DNA of 64,000 bases from Chryseobacterium indologenes (GCA_002439165.1 DJTE01000003.1:99154-163153); one strand, 5' to 3'. Shown: positions 1-8,738, counted from the first letter of the stretch. A program made the numbers and translations. The notes: generated from the letters alone by a model not told the origin.

Positions 1-2
1 AA

Positions 3-125
3 GGCTTCCATGAAGAACCGCAATGTGCCGCAGTATGCCCTGTGGACTGCTGTGTTCCGGATGAGGACCACGTAGAATCAGAAGAAGCCCTGCTTAATAA
101 AAAAGCATTTTTACACGGTGAATAA
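3..125 (+). CDS. 4Fe-4S ferredoxin, C-terminal end (gene starts outside window)
   Basis: Only the last 40 codons are inside the window. The reading frame gives a typical second half of a bacterial 2[4Fe-4S] ferredoxin: a CxxxCPVDCC stretch supplying cluster cysteines, followed by an acidic tail ending in AFLHGE. Ferredoxins of this kind shuttle electrons between soluble redox enzymes in the cytoplasm. A strong terminator follows the stop codon directly, so it is the last gene of its transcript and is separated from serC. The partner enzyme cannot be told from this fragment. Confidence 0.8.
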   Translation, partial: GFHEEPQCAAVCPVDCCVPDEDHVESEEALLNKKAFLHGE

Positions 126-131
126 AAAACG

Positions 132-161
132 CCGTCTCATGGCGATGAGACGGTTTTTTTT
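132..161 (+). terminator. Rho-independent terminator after ferredoxin gene
   Basis: A perfect 9-bp stem (CCGTCTCAT / ATGAGACGG) with a 4-nt GGCG loop is followed by a run of T. It lies 6 nt after the ferredoxin stop codon. Confidence 0.9.
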
Positions 162-237
162 ACTATAAACATCAAGAAATCTAGTAAAATTTTAATAATG
201 AAACCGCAAGTCTGTTCTTGCACAAAAAAACAACACT

Positions 238-1302
238 ATGAGCAAAAAGCATAATTTCAGCGCAGGACCATGTATTTTACCTCAGGAGGTATTTGAAAAA
301 TCCGCACAGGCTATTCTTGATTTCAACGGAATCGGACTTTCTCTTCTGGAAATATCCCACAGAAGCAAAGATTTTGTTGCAGTAATGGATGAAGCGCGTG
401 CCATCGTAAAAAGGCTGATGAACCTGGGCGATGAGTATGAAGTCCTTTATTTGGGTGGCGGTGCCAGTATGCAGTTTGCTATGGTTCCTTACAACCTGTT
501 GAAGACAGACGGTAAAGCAGCCTATCTGGATACAGGAACCTGGGCAGCCGGAGCTATTAAAGAAGCTAAAAAATTAGGAAATGTAGATGTAGTAGGTTCT
601 TCCAAAGAAGAAAACTATTCGTTCATTCCGAAGAATTATACGGTAGGTTCAGAATACGATTATTTCCACTGCACCTCAAACAACACAATCTATGGAACTC
701 AGATGAAATCCTTCCCTGAAGTGGATACCCTGATGGTATGCGATATGAGTTCTGACATCTTCTCAAGACAGCTCGACTTTTCAAAGTTTGATCTGATCTA
801 TGCAGGAGCTCAGAAAAATATGGGACCTGCAGGCGTAACGCTTGTGGTGATAAAAAAAGAAATCCTGGGAAAAACAGGAAGAGAAAATATGCTTTCCATG
901 CTGGATTATTCGCAGCATATTTCCAAAGAATCCATGTACAATACCCCGCCGGTATTCCCGGTTTATGCCTCTCTTCTTACCCTTCAGCATCTTGAACGTA
1001 ACGGAGGAATCGCGGCTGCCGAACAGAGAAACGAAGCCAAAGCAAAATTATTATATGACGAAATAGACAGCAATCCTCTGTTTGAAACATTCTGTGTAAA
1101 AGAAGACCGCTCCCTGATGAATGTCTCCTTTAAATTAACAGATGAGAGCAAAAAAGAAGAGTTTGACAATGCCTGGAAAGCTGCCGGAATCAGTGGTCTT
1201 AACGGACACCGAAGTCTTGGAGGTTACAGAGCCAGTCTTTACAATGCCCTGACAATAGAAAGTGTACAGGTATTGGTGGACGTGATGAAATCGATCAGGT
1301 AA
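238..1302 (+). CDS. serC: Phosphoserine aminotransferase SerC
   Basis: Cytoplasmic PLP enzyme that converts 3-phosphohydroxypyruvate and glutamate to 3-phosphoserine (second step of serine synthesis, also used for PLP synthesis). The 354-residue length is normal for the family. It begins with the family-typical N-terminus MSKKHNFSAGPCILP. The PLP lysine is K193 in YAGAQKNMGPAG, and the C-terminus holds the GHRSLGGYRASLYNAL substrate-phosphate motif. serA follows 118 bp downstream and a DUF1015 gene follows serA, so the three probably form one serine operon. No serB homologue is seen here. Function is assigned with high certainty from conserved motifs. Confidence 0.96.
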   Translation: MSKKHNFSAGPCILPQEVFEKSAQAILDFNGIGLSLLEISHRSKDFVAVMDEARAIVKRLMNLGDEYEVLYLGGGASMQFAMVPYNLLKTDGKAAYLDTGTWAAGAIKEAKKLGNVDVVGSSKEENYSFIPKNYTVGSEYDYFHCTSNNTIYGTQMKSFPEVDTLMVCDMSSDIFSRQLDFSKFDLIYAGAQKNMGPAGVTLVVIKKEILGKTGRENMLSMLDYSQHISKESMYNTPPVFPVYASLLTLQHLERNGGIAAAEQRNEAKAKLLYDEIDSNPLFETFCVKEDRSLMNVSFKLTDESKKEEFDNAWKAAGISGLNGHRSLGGYRASLYNALTIESVQVLVDVMKSIR

Positions 1303-1420
1303 TTATAAAAAAACTCAAAGATTGAAAGATCTGACGCAGTTCATTTAAATTTATTAATTTGCGGCCCGATTTAAATATTTTAAATAAACCGGATTTTTTA
1401 ATCTTTAAATCCAATAACAC

Positions 1421-2386
1421 ATGAAAGTTTTAGCAAACGACGGAATCTCAAAAGCAGGAGAACAGGCACTTAAAGAAGCGGGAATTGAAGTCCTGCCCAA
1501 CAGAGTGGCCCAGGATCACGTTATTAATTTTATCAATGAAAATAATGTGGACGTTCTTTTAGTGAGAAGCGCCACGAAAGTAAAACAGGATCTGATTGAT
1601 GCCTGCCCGGGCCTGAAAATTATCGGACGCGGCGGTATCGGAATGGACAATATTGATGTAGATTACGCCAAAAACAAAGGTATTAAAGTCATCAACACGC
1701 CTACTGCTTCTTCAAAATCTGTGGCAGAACTGGTTTTCGGACATTTTTTTGCCCTGGCAAGATTCCTTCATGAATCGAACAGACTAATGCCTCTGGAAGG
1801 GGAAACCCATTTCAACGCCATGAAAAAGTCATTCAGCAATGCGTATGAACTTTCCGGCAAAACTCTGGGAGTAATCGGCTTTGGAAGTATCGGACAGGAA
1901 GTAGTGAAGATGGGAATCGCTTTGGGAATGAAAATCAAAGTACTGACCAAAAACCCGAAAACAAAAAAACTTACCCTTGATTTTTTTGACGGACAAAGCC
2001 TGGATTTTGAGATCAGCTCTACCAACGATATGGATGCTTTCCTTAAAGACACAGATTTCATCAGCATCAATACTCCAAAGACGAACGAATATATCATAGA
2101 CACGCCTCAGTTTGAAAAAATGAAAGACGGAGTTTACATTGTAAACACTGCAAGAGGCGGAGTGATCAATGAAGTAACCCTGATAGACTTCATCGAGTCA
2201 GGAAAAGTAGCAGGAGCAGCACTGGACGTTTTTGAAAACGAACCCAACCCGGAACTTCCCTTACTGATGAACCCCGCACTGTCCCTTTCTCCTCACGTGG
2301 GCGGAAACACGGTAGATGCACAGGAAAAAATCGGGGCTGAACTTGCGGAACAAATTATTAAGCTACAAAAAGAAACTATAAAATAA
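1421..2386 (+). CDS. serA: D-3-phosphoglycerate dehydrogenase (short form, no ACT domain)
   Basis: NAD-dependent D-2-hydroxyacid dehydrogenase that oxidises 3-phosphoglycerate to 3-phosphohydroxypyruvate, the committed step of serine synthesis. The Rossmann motif GFGSIG lies at 153-158. The catalytic Arg-Glu-His set is visible as R245 (NTARGGVINE), E274 (DVFENEP) and H292 (LSPHVGG). At 321 residues it lacks the C-terminal ACT or ASB domains found in longer SerA proteins, so serine feedback through an ACT domain is not expected. Position between serC and DUF1015 supports SerA rather than another hydroxyacid dehydrogenase. Confidence 0.92.
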   Translation: MKVLANDGISKAGEQALKEAGIEVLPNRVAQDHVINFINENNVDVLLVRSATKVKQDLIDACPGLKIIGRGGIGMDNIDVDYAKNKGIKVINTPTASSKSVAELVFGHFFALARFLHESNRLMPLEGETHFNAMKKSFSNAYELSGKTLGVIGFGSIGQEVVKMGIALGMKIKVLTKNPKTKKLTLDFFDGQSLDFEISSTNDMDAFLKDTDFISINTPKTNEYIIDTPQFEKMKDGVYIVNTARGGVINEVTLIDFIESGKVAGAALDVFENEPNPELPLLMNPALSLSPHVGGNTVDAQEKIGAELAEQIIKLQKETIK

Positions 2387-2388
2387 AT

Positions 2389-3633
2389 ATGCCTGTTTTC
2401 AAACCTTTTCGTGGAATAAGACCTCATAAAGACCTTGAGAGTACTTTCCCTACCCACCCTCTGGATAATTTTACCCAGGAGGAAATTGCGGAAAAAGCTC
2501 AAGTAGAGAATACTTACATCAATATGATAAAACCGTATGTGGTAAGTAAATCCAAAGATATCGACCGGAACTTACGGAAGATCCGGTCTACATTTGAAGA
2601 ACTTCTGGAGGATAAAAAACTCGTCCAGGACAATTCTGCATACTATCTTTATGAGCAGATCTACCCGAACAAACAAATTTTCAGAGGCTTACTCGGATTA
2701 GCCAGTATTGAGGATTTCTTGAACGGAAAGATCAAAAGACACGAAAGTACCATTCCTCAGAAAAAAGAAAAACTGGCTCACTATCTGGAAAAAGTAAGTC
2801 TTCAGGCAGAACCTGTACTGCTTACCTACCCTTCCAATTCCAAGATTGAGCTCCTGATGAATCATGAGGAAAAAAACGTACCGATCTTCAACCATGTGGA
2901 TTCTATCGGGATCAGACATAAAATCTGGAGAATAGATAACCGTCTGAAACTTCAGCAGTTTAAGGAAGTGATTGATCAGATCGATTCATTCTATATTGCA
3001 GACGGCCACCACAGGATCGGCTCCACAGCATTGAATGCCAAACGTCATAAAGAAAAAAACAAAAAGCATAACGGAACAGAGGCATATAATTTCGTTTACA
3101 GCTTTATAGTTTCCAACCAGTCTATTAAGATTCATGATTACAACAGGATTCTGAGTGATCTTAACGGTCTTTCAAGTGAGGAATTCCTAAAAGAACTTGA
3201 GCAGTATTTCCTGATCCACGAAAAAGGAGAAGCATCTTATTTCCCTTCACAGAAGTTCCACATCTCAATGTATCTGGACGGCAAATTTTATTCACTCCAC
3301 GTAAAGCACGATCTCCGTTCAAAGGAAATGTCTCTGGATAATCTGGATCACCACCTTCTTGATAAATATATCTTTAAAAATATCCTGAAAATAGAAGATC
3401 CTGACAGCTCTGAGAAAATTACCTATATAAAAGGGACATCCAACATCGAGGGCATCAACATTTTAAAAGAAAAGGTAGAAAGCGGTGAAGGCAAGGTGGG
3501 CTTTGGAATTTATCCTGTAAGTTTCAATGATATGATCAGAATTTCAGATCTGAAGCTCAGTATGCCTCCGAAATGTACATTCATTGAACCGAAATTGGTT
3601 ACAGCACTCTTAATGTATGATATGAAACCTTAA
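2389..3633 (+). CDS. DUF1015 family protein, serine-operon partner
   Basis: A 414-residue soluble protein that starts 2 nt after the serA stop codon, so the two are translationally linked. The N-terminus (FKPFRGIRP) and the strictly arranged ADGHHRIGSTALNAKR motif at about 204-219 are hallmarks of DUF1015. No signal peptide or membrane segment is seen. The molecular function is unproven. The DGHHR motif resembles the ATP-binding box of ParB-like proteins, including the archaeal free-serine kinase, which suggests a nucleotide- or phosphoserine-linked role. That link is inference from motif and context. Confidence 0.85.
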   Translation: MPVFKPFRGIRPHKDLESTFPTHPLDNFTQEEIAEKAQVENTYINMIKPYVVSKSKDIDRNLRKIRSTFEELLEDKKLVQDNSAYYLYEQIYPNKQIFRGLLGLASIEDFLNGKIKRHESTIPQKKEKLAHYLEKVSLQAEPVLLTYPSNSKIELLMNHEEKNVPIFNHVDSIGIRHKIWRIDNRLKLQQFKEVIDQIDSFYIADGHHRIGSTALNAKRHKEKNKKHNGTEAYNFVYSFIVSNQSIKIHDYNRILSDLNGLSSEEFLKELEQYFLIHEKGEASYFPSQKFHISMYLDGKFYSLHVKHDLRSKEMSLDNLDHHLLDKYIFKNILKIEDPDSSEKITYIKGTSNIEGINILKEKVESGEGKVGFGIYPVSFNDMIRISDLKLSMPPKCTFIEPKLVTALLMYDMKP

Positions 3634-3688
3634 TAAATTCCTATTTTTTCCCTACTTTTAACATCGGAAAAAGAAAGGTAAATAAAAA

Positions 3689-5095
3689 ATGAAAAAAATC
3701 TTCATTATACTTCCACTCTTTTTGAGTGGATTTTTATTTTCTCAAAAAAAGCCACAGAAAAAGCCTGCCGGAAAATCAGCGATTCCTGTAAAATTAAATT
3801 ATCACGACGAATTTAAAAAAATCTCGGACGAGATTATGACCAATGGCAGAGCTTATGATCATCTTGCAGAGCTCACAAAAGGGATCGGACCGCGGTTCAG
3901 TGCCACTCCCGGCTATGCAAGAGCAGTAGAATGGGCTGAAAAAAAATTCAAAGATATAGGTATTGATATGATCTGGAGACAGGAAGCCAAAACTCCGGTC
4001 TGGATCAGAGGGAAAGAATCTTTACAGATAAAAGCAGGAAATGGAGACTGGAAAACCATCAGAATGCTTTCTTTCGGAAATTCTGAAGGAACTGGCGGAA
4101 AAGACCTGACAGGTGAAATTGTCTTGATCAATTCCACTTCCGAGCTTAATGCCATGTCAATAGGCCAGCTAAAAGACAAAATAGTTTTTGTGAACGTTCC
4201 TATGGACCCGAAAATCATTAACACAGGCGATTCCTATCTGCTTACGGCAAAATCCAAATTAATTTCCGCTTCCGTAATCGCTAAAACAGGAGCAAAAGCA
4301 TTAATCATAAGATCATTGACAACTGCTGATGATGATACTCCTCATGCCAAAATGATTTATTATGAACCGGATGATAAAGTTAAAATTCCGGCCTTATCCA
4401 TAGGGGTAAGATCAGCAGATGAACTGGAAAAAACACTGAAAAAACAAAAAGTAACGGCTAAAATCAATATGACGGCCGAATCCAAGGGAGACACAACCAA
4501 TCCTAATATTATAGCTGAAATTCAGGGTAAAAAAGATTCTAAAGTTATTGTTTTGGGCGCTCAGCTTGATTCCTGGGATATCAGTGAAGGGGCCATTGAT
4601 GACGGAACCGGAGTAGTTCAGTGTATCGAGGTTTTAAGAACATTGAAGGCTCTTGGCTATGAAAATAACCATACCATCCGGGTAGTCCTGTTCGCCAACA
4701 GTGAAAACGGAGGACAGGGCCGTGAAATGTATGCCGCTTATGTGAAAAAGAAAGAAGAAAAGCATGTATTTGCTCTGGGAACAGATGCAGGGGGCTATTC
4801 TCCGCGGGGCTTTTCTTTGGATATGTCTCCTCAGAGAAGAAGACTGGTTTATCCCTGGAAAGAATATTTTCTCCCTTACGGGGTGTATGATTTCGACCAA
4901 ACCGATGCCGTTCAGGATATCTCTCCTTTAAAGAAACAGGATATTCCTTTAGCAGAGCTTGTTGTAGATACCCAAAGATATTTCGATTACCATCATTCCG
5001 AACAGGATACGTTCGACAAAGTGAATAAAAGAGAACTTCTTCTCGGAGCCGTTGTGATGACGCAAATGATTTTTATGGTGGATAAAAACTGGTAA
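3689..5095 (+). CDS. Secreted M28-type peptidase paralogue, catalytic site degraded
   Basis: A 468-residue exported protein with an N-terminal signal peptide (MKKIFIILPLFLSGFLFSQ), a PA-domain-like insert and a C-terminal M28 zinc-aminopeptidase fold. It is collinear with the neighbour at 5341. Where the neighbour has the metal motif GGHLDSWD this copy has GAQLDSWD (first zinc His replaced by Gln at 292). Where the neighbour has NEENG this copy has NSENG (general-base Glu replaced by Ser at 338). GAHDDG is GAIDDG. The later D366 and H435/H436 remain. It is therefore probably not an active peptidase and may bind peptides or be diverging. The fold assignment is firm; the loss of activity is inference. 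Confidence 0.88.
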   Translation: MKKIFIILPLFLSGFLFSQKKPQKKPAGKSAIPVKLNYHDEFKKISDEIMTNGRAYDHLAELTKGIGPRFSATPGYARAVEWAEKKFKDIGIDMIWRQEAKTPVWIRGKESLQIKAGNGDWKTIRMLSFGNSEGTGGKDLTGEIVLINSTSELNAMSIGQLKDKIVFVNVPMDPKIINTGDSYLLTAKSKLISASVIAKTGAKALIIRSLTTADDDTPHAKMIYYEPDDKVKIPALSIGVRSADELEKTLKKQKVTAKINMTAESKGDTTNPNIIAEIQGKKDSKVIVLGAQLDSWDISEGAIDDGTGVVQCIEVLRTLKALGYENNHTIRVVLFANSENGGQGREMYAAYVKKKEEKHVFALGTDAGGYSPRGFSLDMSPQRRRLVYPWKEYFLPYGVYDFDQTDAVQDISPLKKQDIPLAELVVDTQRYFDYHHSEQDTFDKVNKRELLLGAVVMTQMIFMVDKNW

Positions 5096-5096
5096 T

Positions 5097-5338
5097 ATGA
5101 AAAAGAGCATCAGCTTACCACTGTTCGTACCGGGAATGGCGCTCTTTCCGTACAAACCAAAGAAAATTCCACACAGTTCAGCAGAATCTCCACAGAAATT
5201 CTGAACAACGGAAAAGGATATCCCGAACTGAGAGTGCTCACCCAGATCATCACCCGCCGTTTAAGCGGTTCAGGCTTATGAAAAATCCGTACAATGGTGA
5301 TGACACAACTTATTTATATAATTGATAAAAATTGGTAA
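5097..5338 (+). pseudogene. Remnant of a third M28 peptidase paralogue (N- and C-terminal stubs)
   Basis: The 240 bp between the two M28 genes is not random. It begins with a signal-peptide-like MKKSISLPLFVPGMALF. After a frameshift it encodes a near copy of the neighbour's mature N-terminus (STQFSRISTEILNNGKGYPE compared with IQFSKISNEILNNGKGYTD). After a second frameshift it reads AYEKSVQW and jumps straight to the family's last residues (MTQLIYIIDKNW and stop). An internal deletion of more than 1 kb and at least two frameshifts explain it. It is a decayed tandem copy with no expected product. Confidence 0.85.
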
Positions 5339-5340
5339 CA

Positions 5341-6699
5341 ATGAAAAAGATATTAGGAACCTCATTATTGCTTTTCGGAATGATTGCTTTTGGCCAGACC
5401 AAAGAAGATTCCATACAGTTCAGTAAAATCTCCAATGAAATTTTAAACAACGGAAAAGGTTATACCGATCTGAGAGAACTCACCAAAAACATCGGACACC
5501 GCCTAAGCGGCTCTGAAGCCTATGAAAAATCTGTGAAATGGGCAGAACAGAAACTGCGCGAAGCCGGAGCTGATAAAGTATGGCTCCAGGAAGTGATGAT
5601 CCCGGTCTGGGAAAGAGGTAAAGAATCCCTCCAGATTAAAACGGCAGACGGAAAATGGAAAAGCCTGAAAATGCTTTCCCTCGGAAACTCTGAAGGTACC
5701 GGCGGAAAAGATGTATCGGGAGAAATCATCATGGTAAAATCTATGGAAGAATATGAAAAACTTCCGGCAGAAAAAGTAAAAGATAAGATTGTTTTTTTCA
5801 ATTACCCGTTCAGCCAGTCTTTTGTGGAAACTTTCAGAGGCTATGGTGATGCGGCCAAATACAGAGTAAATGCAGCTTCATTAACTGCTAAGAAAGGCGG
5901 GAAATTTGCCATTATCAGATCCCTGTCTTCAGCTTTTGATGATGTCCCCCACACAGGAGCCATGCGCTACGAAGACAGGATCACCAAAGTTCCGGCGGCA
6001 GCTATCGGAAATACAACTGCTGATGAACTGGAAGCCCTCCTGAAAAAACAGAAGGTTACGGCCAAACTTAATTCCAACTGCGGGATGAAAGGTGAAAAAC
6101 TCTCCTATTCCGTTATTGGTGAAATTACCGGTAAAAAAGACAACAACGTAATCGTTGTAGGCGGGCACCTTGACTCGTGGGATGTGGGTGAGGGAGCCCA
6201 CGATGACGGAGCCGGAATTGTACAGAGCATTGAGGTATTAAGGACCTTCAAAAAACTGGGTATTCAGAATAACCATACCATCCGGGCCGTATGCTTTGCC
6301 AATGAAGAGAACGGTCTGAAAGGCGGTCTCCAGTACGGGAAAACAGCTAAAGAGAAAAATGAAAAACATCTTTTTGCCATAGAATCCGATGCGGGCGGCT
6401 TTGCACCGAGAGGAATTGCAATGGAAATGGATGATGCCAGAAGAAACCAGATCAAAAGCTGGGCAAAATTATTTTTCCCTTACGGCGTTTATAACTTTGA
6501 AGGCATATATTCAGGAGCCGACATCTCTCCGCTTCAGCAGATGGGCGTACCAACAGCAGAGCTTGTGCCGGATTCCCAGAGATATTTTGACATTCATCAT
6601 ACGGAAGAAGATACTTTTGAAAAAGTAAACAGAAGAGAATTGCTGTTAGGAGCAACCGCTATGACCCAGCTTATTTATATGATTGATAAGAACTGGTAA
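5341..6699 (+). CDS. Secreted M28 family zinc metallopeptidase
   Basis: A 452-residue exported aminopeptidase-type enzyme. It has a signal peptide (residues 1-18, ending FGQ), a PA-like domain around 100-250 and an M28 catalytic domain. All expected ligands are present: H276 and D278 (GGHLDSW), D288/D289 (AHDDG), E322 (general base) and E323 (ligand) in NEENG, D350 (ESDAGG) and H419/H420. The start is the ATG at 5341; an in-frame TTG nine bases upstream overlaps the stop of the preceding remnant and is unlikely. It probably releases amino acids from peptides in the periplasm or outside the cell. A strong terminator follows at 6721. Confidence 0.93.
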   Translation: MKKILGTSLLLFGMIAFGQTKEDSIQFSKISNEILNNGKGYTDLRELTKNIGHRLSGSEAYEKSVKWAEQKLREAGADKVWLQEVMIPVWERGKESLQIKTADGKWKSLKMLSLGNSEGTGGKDVSGEIIMVKSMEEYEKLPAEKVKDKIVFFNYPFSQSFVETFRGYGDAAKYRVNAASLTAKKGGKFAIIRSLSSAFDDVPHTGAMRYEDRITKVPAAAIGNTTADELEALLKKQKVTAKLNSNCGMKGEKLSYSVIGEITGKKDNNVIVVGGHLDSWDVGEGAHDDGAGIVQSIEVLRTFKKLGIQNNHTIRAVCFANEENGLKGGLQYGKTAKEKNEKHLFAIESDAGGFAPRGIAMEMDDARRNQIKSWAKLFFPYGVYNFEGIYSGADISPLQQMGVPTAELVPDSQRYFDIHHTEEDTFEKVNRRELLLGATAMTQLIYMIDKNW

Positions 6700-6720
6700 A
6701 ATGATTACTTTAATTTATTG

Positions 6721-6763
6721 GCGCTCAAACATATCTGTCAGGGTCTGTTTGAGCGCATTTTTT
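6721..6763 (+). terminator. Rho-independent terminator after M28 peptidase
   Basis: An 11-bp perfect stem (GCGCTCAAACA / TGTTTGAGCGC) is followed by ATTTTTT, 21 nt after the stop codon. Confidence 0.9.
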
Positions 6764-6800
6764 ATGATTGAGTTCTGTTAATGTCCCGTTAAATGATTCT

Positions 6801-6870
6801 TATAGGTTTTGGCTAAAGCCCGATGGATTGTTTTTTATTATTTAGGCGGACTAAAGTCCGCCTCTATTGA
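6801..6870 (+). repeat. Intergenic double-hairpin repeat, intact copy
   Basis: The element has a short palindrome GGCTAAAGCC (6811-6820), a T-rich spacer with TTATTTA, then an 18-nt palindrome GGCGGACTAAAGTCCGCC (6845-6862). A decayed second copy lies 300 bp downstream in the same orientation. The order of parts is the same in both copies, so this is a dispersed element and not chance. Confidence 0.7.
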
Positions 6871-7108
6871 ATAAATTCTGCATATCAGGAGATATTTACC
6901 TGTATTTTTTCTCTCGCTGATTTCGCAGATATGGCAGATTTTTTATTTTGTGGGAAATATAAATCACAGATTTCTAAAGCTTCCGTGAACTTCTATATTC
7001 AAATTTTTAAACTTAAAAATGTCTTTTAAGCGTCAGTCTGTTGTGGTTAAAAAATCAATGCCACGGCTGCACGATCTTTTTTCTTTCTTAGATTTTACAG
7101 ATTAGCAA

Positions 7109-7170
7109 TATAGGTTTGGGCTAAAACTGTGGATCTTTTATTATTTAGGCGGATTAAAAATCTGCCTGGA
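7109..7170 (+). repeat. Intergenic double-hairpin repeat, degenerate copy
   Basis: This copy shares the AATATAGGTTTGGGCTAAA... TTATTTAGGCGGA layout with the copy at 6801. Both palindromes are damaged: GGGCTAAAACT, and GGCGGATTAAAAATCTGCC with mismatches. Confidence 0.65.
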
Positions 7171-7225
7171 ACTGTGCAATCTGCGGCAAATAAAAAGCAT
7201 AGTCTTTTGGTTAAACAAAAGTATC

Positions 7226-7753
7226 TCACTTGCTTTTCAGCTTTTTCATTACCTTTTTATACTTATATTCAAACTGATCAAGAAAACTTTTCAAGGCATG
7301 CCTGAAACCTCCTCCCGATTCCCAGTTGACATCGAATTTCCCGCCTTCTGAAGCGTAAGGAGGCAAATTAATTTTTGCGTGAAACATGGCCTTATGGTCC
7401 TTTACAGCAGCCAAATAATCAGGTTCAAAATTTGATTTTCTATAATACTGAATTTCAATAAGAGTTTCATTCTTAAATGCTTTGAAGATATATAAATTGA
7501 TATCATAGAGGTCATCATAATCCTTCCTTAAAATTGCAACAGCAGATTCTAACGACAATAATTTCTTAGAATTTTTTACTCTGTTTCCCGATATTCTCCT
7601 TTCAAATGAATTAGTTCCCGTCAGTTCATTGAAATCAGTTACAATAAACCGGATATTGGAAGAAATGGTATTCCAACAGCGGTCTTTTGCCAGCTTTAGA
7701 AGTTTTTCCAAAACGGTATTGATATCATCTTTTATGCTCTCAGAAGTCTTCAT
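7226..7753 (-). CDS. Hypothetical protein, 175 aa
   Basis: A soluble, charged protein with no signal peptide or membrane segment. It has a basic C-terminus (YKYKKVMKKLKSK) and a central aromatic stretch (YYRKSNFEPDYLAAVKDHKAMFHAKI). I do not recognise the family. It is a monocistronic minus-strand gene surrounded by intergenic repeats and decayed sequence, which suggests a strain-variable spot. Coding potential looks real because the frame is continuous, the composition is protein-like and no overlapping frame competes. Confidence 0.65.
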   Translation of the reverse strand: MKTSESIKDDINTVLEKLLKLAKDRCWNTISSNIRFIVTDFNELTGTNSFERRISGNRVKNSKKLLSLESAVAILRKDYDDLYDINLYIFKAFKNETLIEIQYYRKSNFEPDYLAAVKDHKAMFHAKINLPPYASEGGKFDVNWESGGGFRHALKSFLDQFEYKYKKVMKKLKSK

Positions 7754-8233
7754 ATATAGGAATAAGCTGTTCAGATATTAAATTAAAACCAGGTAAAAAA
7801 TTCACTTTGGCATGAAATTGGCTACTAAAAATAATGAAAAAAAATTATAAAAGCACAAAGATGAGAAAGGTTTTCTGCGGATCTTCAGTTTCCGCTGAGC
7901 CGGATTAAGGCGGTTCCCATATTTTTATATGATCCTTTTTCTTTAGATGCCGTATGCGCAGGAAAAGATAGTTACCATTATCAATTCCATTACGATGAAT
8001 GCTGTGTACGGTATCATAAAGCTCATGAATCAACCCTACTGATTCAATATTGCTTTTAACACTATTCCGGTAAGAACATGAGTCTATCCGGTACGAATAA
8101 TTATACGGTTTCAGAGATCGTGACCTTAGCCGAGTTCACCATGATCTTCTGACCTGATATGATAACGGAAACAGTTTCCGGACCGTTCTATGGAAGAACG
8201 GAAAAAATATGTATAACCCTTAAAAAGTGATTA
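7754..8233. other. Gap with a sigma-54-like site and possibly decayed coding sequence
   Basis: A GG-N10-GC motif (TTTGGCATGAAATTGGCTA, 7806-7824) with exact -24/-12 spacing lies at the start. Downstream, several short runs look protein-like, for example LSGTNNYTVSEIVTLAEF near 8085-8140, but they are broken by stops and cannot be assigned. Nothing else is supported. Confidence 0.35.
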
Positions 8234-8488
8234 ATGATGAGAGACTTTTTGGAAATGATTTTTAAGAGAAATGAAGATGCTGCAAAAATGCATATCTGGA
8301 GCCTTGTGCTTCTTTTGAGCTTTGCTGTGTTTTCGGTATTGGTATATGTTGCCAATCCAGGCTTTAACAGCTTAATTGTTTATTTGACCGCATTTGCGGC
8401 TTACCTCGGTTTTGGAATTGTATTTATCAGTTCCCTTGCCGGAAAAATAAATTATTCGTCAAAAATGAACAAAGGCAGAAATCTGTAA
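8234..8488 (+). CDS. Small two-helix membrane protein, 84 aa
   Basis: After an amphipathic N-terminus (MRDFLEMIFKRNEDAAKMHIW) there are two hydrophobic segments, about residues 22-41 and 48-67, joined by NPGFN. The C-terminus is short and basic, so a hairpin in the inner membrane is likely. The family is not recognised. Either ATG at 8234 or 8237 could be used. A strong terminator 22 nt after the stop supports a real, independent transcript. Confidence 0.65.
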   Translation: MMRDFLEMIFKRNEDAAKMHIWSLVLLLSFAVFSVLVYVANPGFNSLIVYLTAFAAYLGFGIVFISSLAGKINYSSKMNKGRNL

Positions 8489-8510
8489 CTTTAATTCTTA
8501 TTTTACTGAA

Positions 8511-8545
8511 AATCCCGCTCAATAAATTTGAGCGGGATTTTTTAT
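8511..8545 (+). terminator. Rho-independent terminator
   Basis: A 12-bp stem (AATCCCGCTCAA / TTGAGCGGGATT) with a 5-nt loop is followed by TTTTTT, downstream of the small membrane protein gene. Confidence 0.9.
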
Positions 8546-8738
8546 TGTCCTATCTATCACAATAATACAGGATCATTGTACAGGTATAAAACGGTGAATT
8601 GAAGAGAATTACTCTTTATTAATTAAACCTAAACAGGGATGTATAAAATGTCCGTATTTTTAAACAGAGCCGCTTCGTTTACCTTTCAGATACAAAGGTT
8701 TGCACACCTTCATCAGGAATTTCTGTATTCTGTCTTTC

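Larger units (their letters stand above)
6764..7225. other. Intergenic region with Chryseobacterium-type repeat elements
   Basis: No gene is seen. The stretch holds two copies of a hairpin-bearing intergenic element (6801-6870 and 7109-7170) and a TCGCTGATTTCGCAGAT-like stretch near 6911 of the type often scattered between genes in this group. Confidence 0.6.
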
